From: Lachnospiraceae bacterium
GTDB lineage: Bacteria; Bacillota; Clostridia; Lachnospirales; Lachnospiraceae
Assembly (NCBI GenBank): GCA_024691875.1
Contig: JAILNG010000218.1
Location: 1-41,406, forward strand
Reading direction: 5' to 3'
DNA: 41,406 nt
Shown here: piece by piece, positions 17,496 through 25,823 of the stretch
Layout: each line of letters begins with the position of its first letter
Numbering within the stretch: the first letter of the stretch is position 1
The notes under the pieces: generated by a model
The model's input: only the letters and a program-made list of their open reading frames with translations
The model's database searches: none
What the model was told of the DNA's origin: nothing
Translations under genes and position numbers: made by a program

Positions 17496-18950
17496 ATGAA
17501 TTCAAAAGGCGTTATTAGAATATTGGGCTTCGTCATCGGACTTGAAGGCATCTTTTTCCTTCTTCCCACATTGATCGGCCTGATCTACAAAGAATTTTTC
17601 GGAGCAGCCGTCTACTTTGCCACAGCACTTGTCTGTGTACTGGTTGCTTTTCTGATAATAAAGGTTTTTCTGAAAAAAGCCGACCGGTCAAAGGGCTTTT
17701 ACGGCAAAGAAGGTTTCGTCGCCACGGCACTCAGCTGGATCGTAATGAGTTTGATCGGAGCAGTTCCTTTCAGGGTCACGGGTGACATTCCCAACTATCT
17801 GGATGCCGTTTACGAAACAGTTTCGGGCTTCACCACCACGGGAGCCAGCATCATTACAGATGTTGAGTCCATAATGCATTGTAATCTGTTTTTCAGAAGT
17901 TTCACCCACTGGTTGGGCGGAATGGGAGTTCTGGTCTTCATCCTGGCCATAATGCCCATGGCGGGAGGTTCTCCTCTTTCTCTCATGAAAGCGGAAAGTC
18001 CGGGTCCCACAGTCAGCAAACTCGTACCGAAGGCGCAAAAGACAGCCATGATCCTTTACGGACTGTACATCGCCCTCACATTAACGGAATTCCTTTTAAT
18101 AGTTTTTGATCCTTCAATAAATGTTTTTGAAAGCATTTGTCACACTTTCGGAACAGCCGGAACGGGAGGTTTCGGAGTCAGGAACAACTCAGTGGCTTCT
18201 TTCTCTCCCTATGTGCAGGTAGTCACAACGATCTTCATGCTGCTCTTCGGCCTCAACTTCTCCTTCTACTATCTGCTCCTTCTGAAGCGTTTCAAGGAAG
18301 CTTTGAAGCTCAGTGAGATCAGATGGTACTTCGGGATCTACTTCGGAGCCGTTGCTCTCATGCTGATCGATCTGGTGATCAAAGGCTTCGGTTTCGGAAA
18401 GAATCTGATCGCAGTGTTCTTCTCCTGTGCATCTGTCATGACCACAACAGGTTACACCGTAGCAGACTTCGGTGAATGGCCCGTTTTCACTCACGTGATC
18501 TTCTTCACCCTGATGTTCATCGGCGGCTGCGCCGGATCTACGGGCGGCGGATTTAAAGTGGCCAGGATCATCCTTCTGATAAAACAGATAGGACGAGACG
18601 TAAGAAAGCAGATACATCCGAATCGTATTACCACCATAAAAAACGACGGTAAGGCAGTTTCGGAGGAAGTACTGGCTTCAATCAACAGATTATTCATCAC
18701 CTATGTTTTTATCCTTGTAATCTCGACTTTGATCATTTCCCTTGACGGATTTGATTTTACCACCACTTTCGCCGCTGTAATGTCTACCTACAACAACATC
18801 GGCGTCGGACTGGGAGACATCTGTGTCGGAGACAGTTTTTCGATGTTTTCTCACACATCAAAGTTAGTAATGATACTAGACATGCTTTTCGGAAGACTTG
18901 AGATCATTCCCATGCTGCTTCTCTTCAGTCCCAGCACATGGAAAAAATAG
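17496..18950 (+). CDS. trkH: Trk potassium transporter membrane subunit TrkH
   Basis: Potassium-translocating pore subunit of 484 residues with about ten to twelve hydrophobic helices. The four P-loop selectivity-filter segments are recognisable: TTTGAS, GTAGTGGFG, TTTGYT and NNIGVG, each with the key glycine. It forms the complex with the upstream TrkA (gap 13 bases, ribosome site GGGG). A sodium-linked or voltage-driven mode cannot be told from sequence. With a predicted sodium-type ATP synthase next door, regulated potassium uptake for pH and turgor makes sense, but that link is inference. Confidence 0.95.
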   Translation: MNSKGVIRILGFVIGLEGIFFLLPTLIGLIYKEFFGAAVYFATALVCVLVAFLIIKVFLKKADRSKGFYGKEGFVATALSWIVMSLIGAVPFRVTGDIPNYLDAVYETVSGFTTTGASIITDVESIMHCNLFFRSFTHWLGGMGVLVFILAIMPMAGGSPLSLMKAESPGPTVSKLVPKAQKTAMILYGLYIALTLTEFLLIVFDPSINVFESICHTFGTAGTGGFGVRNNSVASFSPYVQVVTTIFMLLFGLNFSFYYLLLLKRFKEALKLSEIRWYFGIYFGAVALMLIDLVIKGFGFGKNLIAVFFSCASVMTTTGYTVADFGEWPVFTHVIFFTLMFIGGCAGSTGGGFKVARIILLIKQIGRDVRKQIHPNRITTIKNDGKAVSEEVLASINRLFITYVFILVISTLIISLDGFDFTTTFAAVMSTYNNIGVGLGDICVGDSFSMFSHTSKLVMILDMLFGRLEIIPMLLLFSPSTWKK

Positions 18951-19000
18951 ATTTTGCAATTTTACGCTTAAACTATGTCATGCATTAAAAGGAGTCCGTT

Positions 19001-19558
19001 ATGTCCGAAAAAATCCTGCTTTTTCGCCGCCGCTTCATACCTAATGAACTCACATTTTTAAAAGATGATGAGCTGATCGCCTACAACGATGAGAAGATCG
19101 TTACCAGGTGGAACTCATTGAAGCCGCGCCCCGACTTTTCGGGTGGTTTTTCGACTTACTACAGAAAAAAAGGTTTGAAGATCTCTAAGATCATAGACAA
19201 CGATGGGAAATTCCTTCATTGGTACTGTGATATTGTCTTGGAGTGCGGCCCCGAAGCGTTGGATGTGGATCATGATTGTAAACTTCGTAACGGAGCCGAT
19301 CAATTCATCCTTTCCGGAAACCGTTCCGGATTTGTTCCCATCGTCTACCAGGATCTTTTGATCGACATCATCGTAAATCCCAACGGACTCATCGAAGTTG
19401 CTGACATGGACGAACTTGCCGATGCACAAAAAGCGGGCCTCATCACGCCTGAAATGACGGACAAGGCCCTTCGCACCGCCGAAAGCTATCTTCATCTGCT
19501 TTACAGCAGATACGGCAGAATAGACTGTTCGGACGAAAGATTTGTTATTCCGAATTAA
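19001..19558 (+). CDS. DUF402 domain protein
   Basis: Soluble protein of 185 residues. The central part carries the DUF402 pattern: HWYCDIVLECG at about 67-78, YQDLLIDIIVNPNGLIEVAD at about 111-130, then DELADAQKAGLIT. Characterised members of this fold include nucleotide phosphatases such as the Staphylococcus Sa1684-type and the FomD diphosphatase, so a (di)nucleotide or phosphate-ester hydrolase is possible, but the substrate here is unknown. The ATG follows AAAAGGAG. It lies 50 bases after trkH and may be read with it. Its stop overlaps the stop of the converging rpiB. Confidence 0.85.
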   Translation: MSEKILLFRRRFIPNELTFLKDDELIAYNDEKIVTRWNSLKPRPDFSGGFSTYYRKKGLKISKIIDNDGKFLHWYCDIVLECGPEALDVDHDCKLRNGADQFILSGNRSGFVPIVYQDLLIDIIVNPNGLIEVADMDELADAQKAGLITPEMTDKALRTAESYLHLLYSRYGRIDCSDERFVIPN

Positions 19559-19983
19559 TTCTCGATCATTGAAATTCTTCTCTTATGACACTCTTCATTC
19601 GAAAAAGGTGTGTCAAGGAATGTATCAACCACCTTGAGTGCATGGCCGGGTCCGATGATCCTTCCGCCCATCGCCAGAATGTTGGCGTCATTGTGAAGTC
19701 TTGTAGCTTCTGCGGAAAAGCAGTCATGGCAAAGAGCACAACGTATTCCCTTAAATTTATTTGCCGTAATGGAAATGCCGATGCCGGTTCCGCAGATCAG
19801 GATACCCTTCTCGCATTCTCCCTTTAACACAGACTCGGCAACAGCCTTTGCAAAAACCGGATAATCACAGGAAGCAGTCGAATCCGTTCCGAAATCCTTG
19901 TATTCAAGCCCTCTCTCTTTGAGGTGCTTTTTTACTTCCTGCATAAGTTCAAATCCACCGTGATCGCATCCTAATGCTATCAT
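19555..19983 (-). CDS. rpiB: Ribose-5-phosphate isomerase B
   Basis: Interconverts ribose-5-phosphate and ribulose-5-phosphate in the pentose phosphate pathway. It has 142 residues. It shows the N-terminal IALGCDHGGFEL motif, the active-site cysteine in LICGTGIGISITANK, and the HDCFSAEATRLHNDANIL segment of RpiB/LacAB enzymes. A galactose-6-phosphate isomerase subunit is the main alternative, but it would normally occur as a lacA-lacB pair. The gene is downstream of Sua5/TsaC; the two genes also lie together near the atp operon in Bacillus. The ATG follows GTGAGG. Confidence 0.93.
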   Translation of the reverse strand: MIALGCDHGGFELMQEVKKHLKERGLEYKDFGTDSTASCDYPVFAKAVAESVLKGECEKGILICGTGIGISITANKFKGIRCALCHDCFSAEATRLHNDANILAMGGRIIGPGHALKVVDTFLDTPFSNEECHKRRISMIEN

Positions 19984-20041
19984 ATCTTTTTCCTCACATT
20001 TCTTTTAAATTTCATCCGACACGCAGCATTGCCGCAAGTCG

Positions 20042-21097
20042 TCAAACTCTGATCGTATTGTAGCCCGCAGCTTTTCTCAGCCTGTTCATTATTGCCTGGG
20101 AAAGTCTGAGTTCATCAAAGCTTTCCGCAAAGATCACACTGATCTCATCACTGTCAAGCTGTCTCAAAACATCGAAAAGATGGGACGTAATGTCAAGTTC
20201 GTGTTTCCTTGAGCCAAGATCGTAAACATTTTCACACTTGTACCTGTCACGATTTTCATCCGAGCATATAACTGCTGTACGCACTCCTTTGCTCTCGCTC
20301 TCCGAAACACATCTGTTTATGTACTCCGCCACATTCCGGGGCTCTCCCTCCACGATGGTAATGTTTCCCTTTGGAGCGTAATGCCTGTATTTCATTCCGG
20401 GTGCTTTTGCAACAACATTCTTTTCGGGAGTTTTTGCAATAACCGCACGATCGTATTCCACTCCCGCGGTAACGGCATCAAAATCCTCTCTGGTGATGAA
20501 GCCGGGTCTTAAGATCAAAGGCTTCTCTCCGCTCAGATCGATGATCGACGATTCCAGTCCGATGTCGCAGGAGCCACCGTCGATTATCATGTCGATCTTT
20601 CCCGAAAGATCTTCGATCACATGTTCTGCCTTTGTGGGCGACGGTCTTCCGGAAGAATTTGCGGAAGGCGCTGCGATGAAGCACCGTGACTCACGGATCA
20701 GGTTTCTGGCTATCTCATCCGAAGGAAGACGGATGGCCACCGTATCAAGACCGCCTGTCGTTTCCTTAGGAACGATGTCTGCTTTGTTAAGGATCATGGT
20801 CATGGGCCCCGGCCAGAACTTCTCTGCCAGCTTCCATGCAGTTTCGGGGATGTTCACCGCCAGTTTTCTGATGTCATCTGCATCTGCGATGTGAATGATC
20901 AGCGGGTTATCCGAAGGACGTCCCTTTGCTGCATATATCTTCTTTGAAGCATTGGGATTCAAGCCGTCTCCGCCGAGTCCGTAAACGGTTTCCGTGGGAA
21001 AAGCCACCAACCCGCCATTTCTCAAGATCTCGCCCGCTTCGGCAAACTCCTCTTTTTTAATATTATTTCTGTCGATTTTTATTACTTTGGTTTCCAA
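20042..21097 (-). CDS. L-threonylcarbamoyladenylate synthase (Sua5/TsaC)
   Basis: Makes threonylcarbamoyl-AMP from threonine, bicarbonate and ATP, the first step of t6A37 tRNA modification. It has 351 residues: a YrdC domain (about 12-200) with the family motifs FPTETVYGLGGD, AAKGRPSDNPL and APSANSSGRPSPT, then a C-terminal Sua5 domain (about 240-351). The two-domain length is that of Sua5, not of short TsaC. The start is a TTG at 21097 with GAAGGTGA five bases upstream; no ATG lies nearby. It follows the GH18 gene by 17 bases and precedes rpiB by 58. Also called ywlC in Bacillus. Confidence 0.94.
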   Translation of the reverse strand: METKVIKIDRNNIKKEEFAEAGEILRNGGLVAFPTETVYGLGGDGLNPNASKKIYAAKGRPSDNPLIIHIADADDIRKLAVNIPETAWKLAEKFWPGPMTMILNKADIVPKETTGGLDTVAIRLPSDEIARNLIRESRCFIAAPSANSSGRPSPTKAEHVIEDLSGKIDMIIDGGSCDIGLESSIIDLSGEKPLILRPGFITREDFDAVTAGVEYDRAVIAKTPEKNVVAKAPGMKYRHYAPKGNITIVEGEPRNVAEYINRCVSESESKGVRTAVICSDENRDRYKCENVYDLGSRKHELDITSHLFDVLRQLDSDEISVIFAESFDELRLSQAIMNRLRKAAGYNTIRV

Positions 21098-21114
21098 AAG
21101 ATCACCTTCGTTTG

Positions 21115-22812
21115 TTACTTAATGTATTGATCTATTATAGACCAAATGTCCGGGTTTTCAAGTCCCAGTCTCCAAGCCGCTACGCCGCCCAGTTCTCCGC
21201 TGACGGCATCCGCACATTTGTAGGAAATGGATGTAGAGTCCTCGCACCACATCTGATACTTCGCATTATTCTTTAAATACTCGATGTAATTCTGACATGT
21301 AACGGGATCCCACTCGGGTTTAAGATCGTTCTTTTTAATGAACTTTTCCATCGCCGTTATCGAGTAAACTTCGGATGTAACTCCGCTGTCTGTTGTTTTC
21401 CACAATCTTGTGTAGAAAGGCAGTCCCATTATTATCCTGGATCTGTCGCAGACCTTTGCGGTGTTTGTGATCGAATCTCTCACAAAACCTATGGAAGCCA
21501 CAGAACCCGCTTCCTTGCTTGCGGCATAGTGCTCATCATAGGTCATCACCACGATGTAATCCGCAAATTCAGCCTGGCTTTCAATATCATAATGCGCAGT
21601 TATCGCAGTAGGTACCAGGTTATCTACAGAGAGCACCAATCCGGCGTTATGGCAGCGCACGGAAAGCTCTTTAATGAACTGAACAAAATGGACACCCGTC
21701 TGCACGGAAAGAGCTTCAAAGTCGATGTTAACACCGTCTGCTCCCACTGCAAGGGTTTCATCGATAATGTTTGAGATCAAAAGATCTCTTGCGGAATTTC
21801 TGGAAAGATTTTGATGAGGGCTCACAACACCGTCGGGGAAATCCACCAGTATCCAGACCTTAAAGCCGTCCGCATGAGCTCTTCCCACGTACTTCTGATC
21901 CGCGAAAGAATTTATATGCCCGTCATTGTCTGCAAGTGAGATCCATGTGGGGCTTAATACGTTCATCATTCCTTTTATGTTTCTTGTGCATTCGTCGTAG
22001 GTCAGATTTCCGCTTTTTGATGCTACGTACCACCATCCGAGTTTCACCTTTTCATCATAGAGCAAGTGATTTTCCTCAGGTTCCGTGAAGCTCGATGCCT
22101 GATACTCATGTTTGGAATTTCCGATGTGCTTTCTCTGCACGTATCCGAAAAGTCCGTCCGAAGTCATGATCTTGACAAAATCATTTTTGCCGTTTCCGTA
22201 GCCTCCGATGTAGTAAGCCTTTGTTCCGCTCTGAAGCGTCATCGTAACTCCCGAAGTCACTTCGGGGAAAAGATGGACGGGCGTCTCATCCTGCATCTCA
22301 TAGTAAAGGAAATCATTCCATTCGTAATGAACGATCACTCTTTCGGGGTCCGTGTAGTACTCGTATCTCATATCGGAAAGACGCGCCAGAAAAGAGAGTT
22401 CCATGTAGTACACATCATTCTCGTTGATGTAGACCGGATCCTTTGTGTACATTCTTTCGTCGTTACTCATGTAGTACTTTTTATCCGGGGTGATCCTGAT
22501 GATCTCCCTTGGAAGAACATAGGTGAGCGTCAGATCGGCCTCGTCCTCGTCATCGTAGAAGCCGTCGTTCAGCTTTTCTTTCACGAGGGCATATGGAATG
22601 TAGAGGCTTTCTCCCCTTTTTATGGCATTTTTCTCATAGATAACATTTTCCAGGATCAATAATGCTTCATCCTCCGGAACATTATAACTCACCGGAACAC
22701 GTTCAAGATTTTCCTTCGGCTGCTTGTTTCCGAACATCAAAAGCAGTGCCACGGCCAAGATCACCAGCAGCACTGCACCTATTATAATCTTTATCTTTGT
22801 ATGTTTACTCAT
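21115..22812 (-). CDS. Membrane-anchored GH18 glycoside hydrolase
   Basis: The protein has 565 residues: an N-terminal helix (about 8-27) as anchor or uncleaved signal, a beta-rich 50-165 region resembling copper-amine-oxidase N-terminal-like stalk domains, an SH3-like segment at about 185-232 (DGLFGYVQRKHIG), then a GH18 barrel (about 255-565). The catalytic motif is DGVNIDFE at 359-366, with Glu366 as proton donor; MTYDEH and the terminal GGVAAWRLG are also typical. Related Firmicute enzymes such as SleL/YaaH cut peptidoglycan glycan chains, so wall remodelling is more likely than chitin digestion. It starts six bases after purB with only a weak ribosome site, suggesting coupling. Confidence 0.92.
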   Translation of the reverse strand: MSKHTKIKIIIGAVLLVILAVALLLMFGNKQPKENLERVPVSYNVPEDEALLILENVIYEKNAIKRGESLYIPYALVKEKLNDGFYDDEDEADLTLTYVLPREIIRITPDKKYYMSNDERMYTKDPVYINENDVYYMELSFLARLSDMRYEYYTDPERVIVHYEWNDFLYYEMQDETPVHLFPEVTSGVTMTLQSGTKAYYIGGYGNGKNDFVKIMTSDGLFGYVQRKHIGNSKHEYQASSFTEPEENHLLYDEKVKLGWWYVASKSGNLTYDECTRNIKGMMNVLSPTWISLADNDGHINSFADQKYVGRAHADGFKVWILVDFPDGVVSPHQNLSRNSARDLLISNIIDETLAVGADGVNIDFEALSVQTGVHFVQFIKELSVRCHNAGLVLSVDNLVPTAITAHYDIESQAEFADYIVVMTYDEHYAASKEAGSVASIGFVRDSITNTAKVCDRSRIIMGLPFYTRLWKTTDSGVTSEVYSITAMEKFIKKNDLKPEWDPVTCQNYIEYLKNNAKYQMWCEDSTSISYKCADAVSGELGGVAAWRLGLENPDIWSIIDQYIK

Positions 22813-22818
22813 TTGTCA

Positions 22819-24252
22819 TCAGACGCCGATTTCGGCCTTCAATCCGAGAACGGCCTCATTTTCCTTTAAGATTGGTGTGATGACCCCGTCAATAAATTCC
22901 CTTGTCTGCATAGCGGCACAGCCTGTGTAACGGGAAGGATCCATGCACTTTGCAAGGCTTTCTTCCGTCATTCCGAAAGCAGGATCCTCGGCGATCAGAT
23001 CAAGAAGATTGTTGTCTAAGCCGTTGACCTTGACGTTCTTACCGGCTTCCATGGAAAGCTGTCTGATCTTCTCATGAAGTTCCTGTCTGTCTCCGCCGTT
23101 CTTTACGGCATCCATCATAATGTTTTCCGTAGCCATGAAGGGAAGCTCGGAACGAAGATGCTTTTCAATAACCTTTTCGTAAACCACGAGACCATCCACT
23201 ATATTTAAGTACAAATCGAGGATTCCGTCAATAGCCAAAAAACTTTCAGGTACTGAAAGCCTCTTGTTTGCCGAATCATCAAGGGTTCTCTCAAACCACT
23301 GTGTAGCGGAAGTGATGGCGGGATTCATGGTCTCCACCATTACGTATCTTGCAAGAGATGCCATACGTTCGCTTCTCATGGGGTTTCTCTTGTAAGCCAT
23401 CGCGGAAGAACCGATCTGATTCTTTTCAAAAGGTTCTTCGATCTCTTTCATGTGCTGCAGAAGACGGATGTCGTTGGAAAACTTGTGTGCACTTGCGGCA
23501 ATTCCGGCAAGGATGTTGCATACTCGTGTATCTGTCTTTCTGGAGTAGGTCTGACCTGAAACAGGGAAGCATTTTGCAAATCCCATCTTTTCTGCGATCT
23601 TCTTATCCAGAGTCTTAACCTTTTCATAGTCTCCTTCAAAAAGCTCAAGGAAACTTGCCTGGGTACCTGTGGTTCCCTTAGAGCCCAAAAGCATCATGGA
23701 ATCGAGGACATGATCCAGGTCTTCCAGATCCAGCACCAGTTCCATCATCCAAAGAGTGGCTCTCTTACCGACGGTAGTGGGCTGAGCGGGCTGATAATGA
23801 GTGAAAGCAAGAGTGGGAAGGCTCTTGTACTTATCGGCAAACTTTGAAAGCTCATTCAAAACATTGATCAATTTCTTTCTGACCAGTTTAAGTCCCTCAG
23901 TCATTATGATAATGTCAGTATTATCTCCGACATAACAGCTTGTGGCACCGAGATGAATGATGGGCTTTGCCTTGGGGCACTGCACTCCGTAAGCATAAAC
24001 ATGGCTCATAACGTCATGTCTTACCTCTTTTTCTCTTGCCTCCGCAACTTCGTAATTAATGTTGTCCGCATTGGCTTTGAGCTCCGCGATCTGCTCATCC
24101 GTAATGTTGAGTCCCAGCTCTTTTTCACTTTCCGCAAGCGCGATCCATAACTTTCTCCATGTCCTGAACTTCATGTCGGGCGAGAAAATGTACTGCATTT
24201 CCTTACTTGCGTATCTTTCCGAAAGGGGTGATGTGTAAACGTCTTTTGCCAT
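22819..24252 (-). CDS. purB: Adenylosuccinate lyase
   Basis: Acts twice in purine synthesis: it cleaves SAICAR to AICAR and adenylosuccinate to AMP, releasing fumarate. It has 477 residues. The fumarase/aspartase-superfamily signature is present as SSAMAYKRNPMRSE, the flexible loop with the catalytic Ser, and LGATSCYVGDN and TRVCNILAGIA match the family. The ATG is one base after the purF stop, with AGAGGA inside purF. The long form (about 475 residues) resembles the vertebrate/clostridial type more than the 430-residue Bacillus type; that comparison is from memory. Confidence 0.96.
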   Translation of the reverse strand: MAKDVYTSPLSERYASKEMQYIFSPDMKFRTWRKLWIALAESEKELGLNITDEQIAELKANADNINYEVAEAREKEVRHDVMSHVYAYGVQCPKAKPIIHLGATSCYVGDNTDIIIMTEGLKLVRKKLINVLNELSKFADKYKSLPTLAFTHYQPAQPTTVGKRATLWMMELVLDLEDLDHVLDSMMLLGSKGTTGTQASFLELFEGDYEKVKTLDKKIAEKMGFAKCFPVSGQTYSRKTDTRVCNILAGIAASAHKFSNDIRLLQHMKEIEEPFEKNQIGSSAMAYKRNPMRSERMASLARYVMVETMNPAITSATQWFERTLDDSANKRLSVPESFLAIDGILDLYLNIVDGLVVYEKVIEKHLRSELPFMATENIMMDAVKNGGDRQELHEKIRQLSMEAGKNVKVNGLDNNLLDLIAEDPAFGMTEESLAKCMDPSRYTGCAAMQTREFIDGVITPILKENEAVLGLKAEIGV

Positions 24253-24253
24253 T

Positions 24254-25675
24254 TTAAAGTCCTCTTATATCCTCTGCGGGCGGCTCAACAGGATAGTTAC
24301 CCGTAAAGCAGGCGTCGCAGTAATTGAATTTGTCGTCAACGAGTTCCGAAAGTCTGTGTGAATCAAGGAACACCAGCGAATCAGCTCCTATGATCTTTCT
24401 GATCTCCTCAATGGAATGCTTGTGAGCGATCAGCTGATCCGAACTGGGGATGTCCGTTCCGAAGTAGCAGGGGAACAGGAAAGGCGGTGCGGAGATCCTT
24501 ACATGTACTTCCTTAGCTCCCGCATCCTTTAACATCTTTACGATCCTTGCGGAAGTGGTTCCTCGAACGATGGAATCGTCCACCATAACCACTCTCTTTC
24601 CCTGAACCGCATCCTTCATAACATTCAGTTTGATCCTGACGCCGGATTCCCTGGAAGACTGTTTGGGTTTAATAAATGTTCTTCCCACGTAGCTGTTTTT
24701 TACAAATGCCATTCCGTAAGGAATGCCCGATTCAAGTGCAAATCCCATTGCAGCCACATTTCCCGAATCCGGAACACCCGTTACCAGATCGGCATCCACC
24801 GGATCTGTCTGAGCAAGTATTCTGCCCGCCATGATCCTTGAATTATAAACCGAAACATCATCAATCTTGCTGTCCGGCCTTGCAAAATAAATATATTCAA
24901 AAATGCAATGCGCTGTTTTTTCAATTTTCTTGGGTTTTTCCGATGTCAACTGCCCCTCGGAATTGATCGTAACGATTTCCCCCGGCTCCACATCCCTTAC
25001 ATACTCCGCATCAACGCTGTCCAAAGCACAGCTTTCCGAAGCCAGAAACCATGTGTTTCCTCTCTTTCCGATGCAAAGAGGTCTGAATCCCCAGGGATCT
25101 CTTGCTCCGATCAGCTTTCTGGGGCTCATTATAACCAACGAAAAAGCGCCCTTAAGCTTTTCCATGGCATTTCTTACAGCACCTTCAACGGAAGGAGCGT
25201 TCAGTCTCTCACGTGCTATCAGGTAGGCGATGACTTCCGTATCGATGGTCGTCTGGAAGATGGCGCCCGTTCTTGCCAATTCTCTTCTGAGCTCCGGAGC
25301 GTTCACAAGATTTCCGTTGTGAGCCAGTCCCAAAGTTCCTTTAATGTAATTTATGACCAGGGGCTGTGTGTTTTCTCTCACACTTCCGCCCGCTGTGGAG
25401 TATCTTACGTGTCCGACTCCTATATTTCCCTTTAAGGAATTGATCTTTTCAGCAGTAAAAACCTCATTTACAAGTCCCATGTCCCTGACGCTTTTTACCA
25501 GATCGGCAGGTCCGTTGGTGTCGCTCACCGCAATGCCGCAGCTTTCCTGTCCTCTGTGCTGCAGTGCGGAAAGTCCGTAGTAAATGCTTGCGGAAACGTC
25601 TTTGCCATCAAGATCGTATGCGCCAAAGACACCGCATTCTTCGTGAAGTTCGTTAAAATCACAGGATGAAACCAT
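24254..25675 (-). CDS. purF: Amidophosphoribosyltransferase
   Basis: Commits PRPP to purine synthesis: glutamine + PRPP to 5-phosphoribosylamine. It has 473 residues. The N-terminal Ntn glutaminase has its nucleophile as Cys14 (EECGVFG) after a 13-residue propeptide that would be removed. The phosphoribosyltransferase motif VVMVDDSIVRGTT is present. Cysteines in HCIFEY, PCYFGTD and the YCDACF pair match the four ligands of the Bacillus-type [4Fe-4S] cluster, so it is the oxygen-sensitive, propeptide-processed form. The ATG follows AAGGAG. Promoter candidate at 25755-25783. Confidence 0.97.
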   Translation of the reverse strand: MVSSCDFNELHEECGVFGAYDLDGKDVSASIYYGLSALQHRGQESCGIAVSDTNGPADLVKSVRDMGLVNEVFTAEKINSLKGNIGVGHVRYSTAGGSVRENTQPLVINYIKGTLGLAHNGNLVNAPELRRELARTGAIFQTTIDTEVIAYLIARERLNAPSVEGAVRNAMEKLKGAFSLVIMSPRKLIGARDPWGFRPLCIGKRGNTWFLASESCALDSVDAEYVRDVEPGEIVTINSEGQLTSEKPKKIEKTAHCIFEYIYFARPDSKIDDVSVYNSRIMAGRILAQTDPVDADLVTGVPDSGNVAAMGFALESGIPYGMAFVKNSYVGRTFIKPKQSSRESGVRIKLNVMKDAVQGKRVVMVDDSIVRGTTSARIVKMLKDAGAKEVHVRISAPPFLFPCYFGTDIPSSDQLIAHKHSIEEIRKIIGADSLVFLDSHRLSELVDDKFNYCDACFTGNYPVEPPAEDIRGL

Positions 25676-25710
25676 TAATAAGAATCTCCTTCTTTATTTA
25701 TGAAAGCACA

Positions 25711-25732
25711 AATTGCGGTAACAACCGCAATT
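25711..25732 (-). repeat. Hairpin in the purF leader
   Basis: Perfect nine-base arms AATTGCGGT (25711-25719) and ACCGCAATT (25724-25732) around a four-base loop. It would fold in the transcript soon after the predicted start and about 25 bases before the ribosome site of purF. It has no U-run, so it is not a terminator, and it matches no purine riboswitch pattern. A stability or regulatory role is possible. Confidence 0.55.
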
Positions 25733-25754
25733 CACGTGTTCTACGCTTGTTTTC

Positions 25755-25783
25755 ATAATACCATCTCGCAACCTATCAGTAAA
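25755..25783 (-). promoter_or_regulatory. Candidate promoter for purF-purB-GH18-sua5-rpiB
   Basis: On the minus strand TTTACT (25783-25778) and TATTAT (25760-25755) are 17 bases apart. The predicted start is near 25748, giving a leader of about 73 bases. Confidence 0.55.
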
Positions 25784-25798
25784 ATTAGTTTAACTAAT
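25784..25798. promoter_or_regulatory. Palindrome abutting the purF -35 element (possible operator)
   Basis: ATTAGTT-T-AACTAAT is a perfect seven-base inverted repeat with a one-base centre, directly upstream of the -35 of the purF promoter. It could be a repressor or activator site. It could also be a weak AT-rich stem ending hslO transcripts together with the GCTACT/AGTAGC pair at 25799-25817. It does not match the known PurR box. Confidence 0.35.
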
Positions 25799-25823
25799 GC
25801 TACTGTTCACAAGTAGCGAAAAA

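Noticed and set aside
24252..24254. A ribosomal frameshift or fusion at the purF/purB junction
   Set aside because: Both genes have intact ends, separated by one base, and purB has its own AGAGGA site; this is ordinary tight operon packing.
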